DNA from: Acidimicrobiia bacterium
GTDB taxonomy: Bacteria > Actinomycetota > Acidimicrobiia > Acidimicrobiales > Acidimicrobilacustridaceae
Assembly (NCBI GenBank): GCA_020832495.1
Contig: JAFIEP010000138.1
Span: 1 to 64,000, forward strand
Reading direction: 5' to 3'
Length of the DNA: 64,000 nucleotides
Every line of letters begins with the position of its first letter. The first letter of the stretch is position 1. This document shows positions 56,634-64,000 of the stretch, in pieces. The notes beneath the pieces are model-generated. The model did no database searches and had not been told where the DNA came from. It saw nothing but the letters and a program-made list of their open reading frames with translations. The position numbers were made by a program, and so were the translations under genes.

Positions 56634-57461
56634 GTGTCCACCGCCACCGCCCCCGACGGCACCACCATTGCCTACTCCGTGTCCGGCCCGCGTGACGCCG
56701 AGCCGGTGCTGATGATCCAAGGGCTCGGTGCGGACAGCCGCGGGTGGGTGCGGCAGCGCCGCGCCTTCGCTCGAGGCCACCGGGTGGTGGTCATGGACAA
56801 CCGGGGGGTCGGTCGCTCCGACCGGCCCGAGGGTCCGTACGACCTCGAGGTGATGGCGGCGGACGCCGTGGCCGTGTTGGATGCCGAGGGCATCGGCTCG
56901 GCGCACGTCATGGGTGCGTCCATGGGCGGAGTGATCGCCCAGATCCTCGGTGTGCGGAGCCCGGAGCGGGTCAGGTCACTGACCTTGGCCTGCACGGCGT
57001 GCCGCCACCTCAGGTGGCGTCTCGAACTGCTCGCCGAGTGGCGGGAACTGGCACTCGAGTCGGGGATGGGTGAACTCAGCCAACAGGCGGCCCGCTGGCT
57101 CGTGGGACCTCGGATGCTGCGCCGTTTCCGGCCGGCCATCGACCTGCTGGGACCCCTCGCCATGGACATCCCGCCCGAGGTGTTCGTGGCCCAGATCGAC
57201 GCCATCGTCTCGATGGACGACGGTGTGCGGGAAGAGTTGGGCGGGGTGGCGGCGCCCACGCTGGCCATCGTCGGCAGCCAGGACATCCTCACCCCCGTGG
57301 GTGACAGTGAGGAGATCGTCGACCTCGTGCCCGACGCCGAGTTGGCGGTGGTCATCGGCGCGGCACACGGGTTCATGGTCGAGCAGGCCGGGGCCTACAA
57401 CCGCACGGTGCTCGGCTTCATCGAGCGCGTCCGGGCCCTGGGCGACGCCGAGGTGGCCTGA
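56634..57461 (+). CDS. Alpha/beta-fold hydrolase (right-arm copy)
   Basis: Mirror copy of 10910-11737: GASMGG nucleophile elbow, GSQDILTP and GAAHGF, GTG start 7 bases after TACAGT. Confidence 0.85.
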   Translation: MSTATAPDGTTIAYSVSGPRDAEPVLMIQGLGADSRGWVRQRRAFARGHRVVVMDNRGVGRSDRPEGPYDLEVMAADAVAVLDAEGIGSAHVMGASMGGVIAQILGVRSPERVRSLTLACTACRHLRWRLELLAEWRELALESGMGELSQQAARWLVGPRMLRRFRPAIDLLGPLAMDIPPEVFVAQIDAIVSMDDGVREELGGVAAPTLAIVGSQDILTPVGDSEEIVDLVPDAELAVVIGAAHGFMVEQAGAYNRTVLGFIERVRALGDAEVA

Positions 57462-57479
57462 GCCCGATCGCCGCGGTGA

Positions 57480-57716
57480 TCAGCCGTCGGCCGCGCCGAC
57501 CTGCTGGGGGTCGGCTCGCCGCTTCCGCCACCACCGACGGAGGTGGGGAAGTTGCCACTTGATGATGCCGGTCCAGGCCACGACGGTCATCACCATGCCG
57601 CTGACGAAGTTCTCGAAACTGTCGGACCATCCGTCGGGCGGCTTGAACAAGAAGTAGTAGGACAGCACCAGACCGAAGCCCAGGTGCACCCAGCGCAGTG
57701 CAGTGTTGGCGCGCAT
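57480..57716 (-). CDS. Small membrane protein (right-arm copy)
   Basis: Mirror copy of 10655-10891: 78 residues, two hydrophobic segments and a basic tail. Confidence 0.65.
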   Translation of the reverse strand: MRANTALRWVHLGFGLVLSYYFLFKPPDGWSDSFENFVSGMVMTVVAWTGIIKWQLPHLRRWWRKRRADPQQVGAADG

Positions 57717-57751
57717 TGCGGATCCTTTCGTGGCCGTGGAGGCCCGGAGCG

Positions 57752-57800
57752 CCCCGGTGTCGGTCGCCGCCACGAGGGGGTGAGACGACCGACACCGGGG
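57752..57800 (-). terminator. Strong hairpin after the cupredoxin-like gene (right-arm copy)
   Basis: Mirror of 10571-10619: perfect 15-bp stem, 19-base loop. Confidence 0.65.
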
Positions 57801-57805
57801 AGGAC

Positions 57806-58441
57806 TCAGTCGGTCACCTCGACGAGCGAGACCATCCCGTGCACCAGGTGCGGGGGCCCGCCGTCGACGTCCGGTGGTCCGGGGTTGGCCGCAGCCTCGG
57901 CCAACCACTCGTCGGGATCGGCGCCGGTGGGGATGGCGCAGAGGGCGATCCAGCGACCGGCCTCGTCGAGGACGAGCGGCCCCATCGGGTAGACGGCGTC
58001 GTCACTGTCGGGAGCGGCGAAGCCGACGCCCCGCATCTCAGCGACGGCCATGAGCTCTTCCTGGGGGAGCTCGAGCAGTTCCTCGAGCGATCGGTCCTCG
58101 TCGTCGTCGAGGCGGAACAGGACGACCTCATGGACCTCGACGGGCGACTCGTTGACCAACTCGAGCGTGGTGCCGGCAGGCAACTCGTCGGGCAGGTCGA
58201 AGGCGAAGTCGGTCATGGTCACCACGACGACGTTGCCGGCTGCGCCCTCGTCGTCGCCCCCAGTGCCGTTCGTGTCGTCGGTGGTGTCATCGGTGGTTTC
58301 GTCCACCGCGGTGGTGGGGGTGTCGTTCGTGGTGTCGACGTCGTCGCCGTCGTCATCGTCGCTGCAGGCCATGGGGGCCAGCAGCAGTCCGGTGGCTGCC
58401 ACCGTGGTCAACAGTCGTCGCTTGCGGGGTTTCGTGTTCAT
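57806..58441 (-). CDS. Cupredoxin-like lipoprotein (right-arm copy)
   Basis: Mirror copy of 9930-10565: lipobox Cys26, acidic linker, His104/Cys168/His201/Met203 type 1 copper ligand pattern, 211 residues. Confidence 0.65.
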   Translation of the reverse strand: MNTKPRKRRLLTTVAATGLLLAPMACSDDDDGDDVDTTNDTPTTAVDETTDDTTDDTNGTGGDDEGAAGNVVVVTMTDFAFDLPDELPAGTTLELVNESPVEVHEVVLFRLDDDEDRSLEELLELPQEELMAVAEMRGVGFAAPDSDDAVYPMGPLVLDEAGRWIALCAIPTGADPDEWLAEAAANPGPPDVDGGPPHLVHGMVSLVEVTD

Positions 58442-58484
58442 CAGTCCCTCCCAGGGCTGTCGGATGTGCGGGGTGCACATGGGC

Positions 58485-58513
58485 ATATTCATGACATGTT
58501 AGTGTGTTGTCAA
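58485..58513 (-). promoter_or_regulatory. Divergent promoter and putative TetR operator (right-arm copy)
   Basis: Mirror of 9858-9886: TTGACA -35 overlapped by a TGACA-N11-TGTCA inverted repeat (58492-58512). Confidence 0.5.
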
Positions 58514-58562
58514 TACATAATCGCGTGACATGATGACCACGGATGCCCGGTAGGGTGGAACC

Positions 58563-59210
58563 ATGAACCGGTCGTACGAGAGTCCGCTGCGTGCCCAACA
58601 GGCAGCGGCCACCGCCGAGCGGATCGTCGAGGCGGCGGCCGAGCTGGTGGTTTCGCGCCCGGGGGAGCACCTGACCATGGCCGGTATCGCGGAGCATGCA
58701 GGTGTTGCGCTGCGGACCGTCTACCGACACTTCCCGAGCCGTGACGACCTCATCGAGGCCATGGGGAACCGGGTCCGCAGAGGCCTCGGCCTCGAGGGAA
58801 TGCCGAGACCGACGTCGGTCGACGAGCTGCGGACCATCCAGCGGTCAGTGGTGCGCGCCGCGCTGGCTGACGAGCCGTTCCAGCGGGCGAAGCTGCTCTC
58901 ACCCGAGGAGCGACAGCTGAGTCTGGTCGAGGCCGAGGAACGCTTGGCTTGGGTCCGCCGCGCTCTCGAAGCCGACGTGGCGGGAGCTGACGAGTGGGAG
59001 GTGCGGCGCTTGGTGGCGCTGGTTCGGGTGTTGTTCGCCACCCGCACGTACTTCCAGTTGCTCGATGTCGGAGGGGTCAGCCCCGAGGAAGCGGAAGAGT
59101 GCCTCGACTGGGCATTGCTCCGGCTGGTCGAGGCGACAGGCCGCAACGAGGGGGAAGGCGGGATCGGGGCCGATCGAGAGGGAGAACCCGGCGGCCCCGA
59201 GAACGAGTGA
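58563..59210 (+). CDS. TetR-family regulator (right-arm copy)
   Basis: Mirror copy of 9161-9808: TetR helix-turn-helix, 215 residues, TAGGGT box 6 bases before the ATG. Confidence 0.88.
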   Translation: MNRSYESPLRAQQAAATAERIVEAAAELVVSRPGEHLTMAGIAEHAGVALRTVYRHFPSRDDLIEAMGNRVRRGLGLEGMPRPTSVDELRTIQRSVVRAALADEPFQRAKLLSPEERQLSLVEAEERLAWVRRALEADVAGADEWEVRRLVALVRVLFATRTYFQLLDVGGVSPEEAEECLDWALLRLVEATGRNEGEGGIGADREGEPGGPENE

Positions 59211-59297
59211 CCCAGCGATTGTTGCGTCGCTCCGCTGCTCAGGGGTGGCGGCGACACGCCGCGGTCCCGCAACCGTCCGGCCAGGCCGGTACGTGGA

Positions 59298-60296
59298 TCA
59301 GCTCGTGGCGGCGGTGAGTTGCTCGACGAGGTGCTCGGCCTGTCCGGCGAGGGCCTCGCCGGCTTCGGACGGTGCCAGCTCGGCCAGCGACTCGGTCGCC
59401 CGGTCGACCCACTGGCGGGCGACGTCGGTGGCGGCCGCCACCTGGCCGCCCGAGCGGACGGCCTCACGGGCGTCGTGCATCTCGGCCGTGTCCAGTGGCC
59501 GCCCGAGCAAGCCGGCCAGTACGTCGGCCGGCTTGCCACCGGCGGCGATCGTCCGCAGGACCGGCAGGGTGTAGACGCCCTCGATGAGGTCGTTCCCAGC
59601 GGGCTTGCCCAGCACCTCGTCGGTGGCGGTGACGTCCAAGATGTCGTCCACGATCTGGAAGGCCATGCCGTAGCTGCGCCCGAACTCGGTGAGCGCCTCG
59701 ACCGCAGGGCGGTCCAAGCCGCCGGTGATCGCCCCGATGCGGCAGGCAGAGGCGAACAGGGAGGCCGTCTTGCCCTCGATCGATGCCAGGTACGCCTGCT
59801 CGGTGCGAGCGGCGTTGTAGGTGTCGCGTAGTTCGAGGACCTGGCCCTCGCACAGTCGGGCGATGGTGCGGGCCAGCAGGGCCGCCACCTCCATGCTGAG
59901 GTTGGCGGCGATCTCGGACGCCCGGGCCAGGAGGAAGTCACCGGCGAGGATGGCCTGGAGGTTGCCCCAGCGAGCGTTCACGCTCTCCACGCTGCGCCGC
60001 ACGCTGGCCTCGTCCATGACGTCGTCGTGGTACAGCGAGCCGAGGTGCACCAATTCGACCGACACACTGCCGCTCAGTACGTCCTCACCGGCCGGTTCGA
60101 CACTCGTCGTGCCGGTGGCGGCCGCCGCCACGGCGAAGAGTGGACGACCTCGCTTGCCGCCGGCCTCGATGAGGTGTGAGGCGATCTCGGTCAGGAAGGG
60201 GTCCTCGGTGGTCACCGCAGCACGCAGCGCCCCCTCCAGCCGGTCCAGGTCGGCGGCGATGACCTCGTGGTCGACGAGGGGTCCCGATGACGCCAC
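59298..60296 (-). CDS. Polyprenyl diphosphate synthase (right-arm copy)
   Basis: Mirror copy of 8075-9073: DDVMD and DDILD motifs, GTG start, 332 residues. Confidence 0.9.
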   Translation of the reverse strand: MASSGPLVDHEVIAADLDRLEGALRAAVTTEDPFLTEIASHLIEAGGKRGRPLFAVAAAATGTTSVEPAGEDVLSGSVSVELVHLGSLYHDDVMDEASVRRSVESVNARWGNLQAILAGDFLLARASEIAANLSMEVAALLARTIARLCEGQVLELRDTYNAARTEQAYLASIEGKTASLFASACRIGAITGGLDRPAVEALTEFGRSYGMAFQIVDDILDVTATDEVLGKPAGNDLIEGVYTLPVLRTIAAGGKPADVLAGLLGRPLDTAEMHDAREAVRSGGQVAAATDVARQWVDRATESLAELAPSEAGEALAGQAEHLVEQLTAATS

Positions 60297-60451
60297 GACC
60301 TGAATCTAGGCCCAAGGCCCGGTGACCACCCAACCCGAGCCACCCGCAGGGGTTCTGCGCCGAGATCACCGCAACCCGGTGGGTCCCGCCCGTCGGGATT
60401 GTCAGTGGGGTGGCTAGACTTGACTCACGATCTCTTCGGGAGGCATGTCCC

Positions 60452-63025
<2,574 letters not shown>

Positions 63026-63048
63026 GCAGTAGGAACCACCGAGCGATT

Positions 63049-63084
63049 GTCGAGGGGGCGTGCCCATGGGTGCGCCCCCTCGAC
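63049..63084. terminator. Bidirectional hairpin between clpC and dus (right-arm copy)
   Basis: Mirror of 5287-5322: 12-bp perfect stem with 12-base loop. Confidence 0.7.
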
Positions 63085-63126
63085 GCGTCCGGTGTCGATG
63101 GCCGGTGCGGTGATCACACGGCGGCT

Positions 63127-63229
63127 TCAGCCGTCCGACACCAGCAGCTCGGCGCCGGCCGGGAGGTCGGTCGGGAGGTCGCGGGCGCCGCTCTATCAGC
63201 CGCCCGAGACCAACAGCTCGGCACCGGCC
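63127..63229 (-). repeat. Direct repeat of the dus gene tail (right-arm copy)
   Basis: Mirror of 5142-5244: two imperfect 34-base copies, 69 bases apart, the proximal one forming the dus 3' end. Confidence 0.6.
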
Positions 63230-64000
63230 GGGGGTTGGTCGTCGTGGCGGCTGTCGAGCCACCCGTCGGGGAGCGCCACCGGGCGTGGGCCGTTCGTGTG
63301 CCCCCGGGGCAGGGTGGCGGTCACCGGGTCGAGGCGCAGGTCTGGGTCGACGACGTCCAGCAGGCGGGCGAGGAGGGCGTCGACCACCTCGGGGTCGTTG
63401 GCCCGGTTCAATTCGTGGCGGCGCGCCCGACCGACCGGATAGCCGACCAGGTACCAGGCAAGGTGCTTGCGGAAGTCGCGCACCCCGCCGAGACCACCCA
63501 GGTGGGCGCACAGCAGCTCGAGGTGTTCTCGCATGGTGGCCACCGTCTCGCCGAAGGTGGGCGGTGGCGGGATCGGTTCGCCTGCGTAAGCGCAGGCCAG
63601 GTCCCGGAACAGCCAGGGCCGACCCAGGCAGCCTCGGCCGATGACCACGCCGTCGCAACCGGTTGCCTCGTGCATGGCCAACGCGTCTTCGGCTCGCCAG
63701 ATGTCGCCGTTGCCGAGGACCGGGATGCTGCGCACACTGGCGCGGAGCTCGGCGATGGCCTCCCAGCGGGCCTCGCCGGAGTAGAGCTGCACCGCGGTGC
63801 GAGCGTGCAACGCCACCGCTGCTGCCCCAGCGTCCTCGGCGATGCGGGCTGCCTCGATGTCGGTGCGCAGCGAGTCGTCGATGCCCATCCGCATCTTCAC
63901 CGTGACCGGGACGCGCCCGGCGGAACCCACGGCAGACTCGACGAGCCGTTGGAGGAGCCGGGGGTGGAGCGGAAGCGCGGCGCCCCCACCGCGACGGGTG
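63196..64000 (-). CDS. dusB: tRNA-dihydrouridine synthase, 5' end off window (right-arm copy)
   Basis: Mirror of the 3' part of the dus gene at 4048-5175. The window ends in the VTRRGGGAAL region, so the N-terminal FMN-binding strands and the catalytic Cys of NFGCPAP are not included. The C-terminal tRNA-binding domain is complete. Confidence 0.9.
   Translation of the reverse strand, partial: TRRGGGAALPLHPRLLQRLVESAVGSAGRVPVTVKMRMGIDDSLRTDIEAARIAEDAGAAAVALHARTAVQLYSGEARWEAIAELRASVRSIPVLGNGDIWRAEDALAMHEATGCDGVVIGRGCLGRPWLFRDLACAYAGEPIPPPPTFGETVATMREHLELLCAHLGGLGGVRDFRKHLAWYLVGYPVGRARRHELNRANDPEVVDALLARLLDVVDPDLRLDPVTATLPRGHTNGPRPVALPDGWLDSRHDDQPPAGAELLVSGG

Overview
This is high-GC actinobacterial DNA (Actinomycetota). 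The gene set (fol, pan, nad and coaX genes beside clpC and dus) and the recurrent leaderless promoter layout suggest an Acidimicrobiia-like organism, but that placement is inference. The dominant fact is structural. From 4371 to the last base the window is one perfect inverted repeat with no spacer: base x on one strand equals base 68371-x on the other, with the axis between 34185 and 34186. Only 1-34185 is unique; 34186-64000 is its reverse complement. The axis cuts folP, so both arms carry the same headless folP, and both carry the same amber codon in nadC. An assembly or library fold-back is the most economical explanation; a real inverted duplication cannot be excluded from sequence alone.

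Unique part, 1-4370: a MerE-like metal transporter fragment behind a CsoR-type operator, a CSLREA lipoprotein, two further exported proteins, then maf and the start of a tRNA-dihydrouridine synthase gene. Left arm, core part: clpC, a polyprenyl diphosphate synthase, a divergent TetR regulator and cupredoxin-like lipoprotein with a small membrane protein, an alpha/beta hydrolase, a NarL-type two-component pair, a pair of hairpin repeats, a very large membrane protein, a PlsC-like protein and an epimerase-like protein.

Accessory island, about 18.4-24.6 kb (mirrored at 43.8-49.9 kb): a large serine recombinase whose end is cut by an internally deleted IS1380-type element, a DUF4238 protein, an AbiEi/AbiEii toxin-antitoxin pair with a clear inverted-repeat operator, the C-terminal scrap of a hydantoinase B gene, and a VapBC pair with a palindromic operator. 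This looks like a decayed mobile or defence island.

Cofactor block, about 24.7-34.2 kb (mirrored at 34.2-43.7 kb), read towards low coordinates in the left arm: folP', a phosphatase-fold protein without catalytic residues, folB, folK, a DUF2520 Rossmann protein, a CPA1-type antiporter with a TrkA-C tail, panC, panD, nadB, nadC and coaX. Many genes overlap by 4 bases (ATGA or GTGA), implying translational coupling. Together they serve folate, pantothenate/CoA and NAD synthesis. In nadC every family motif is intact but codon 122 is TAG.

No tRNA, rRNA or CRISPR array was recognised.
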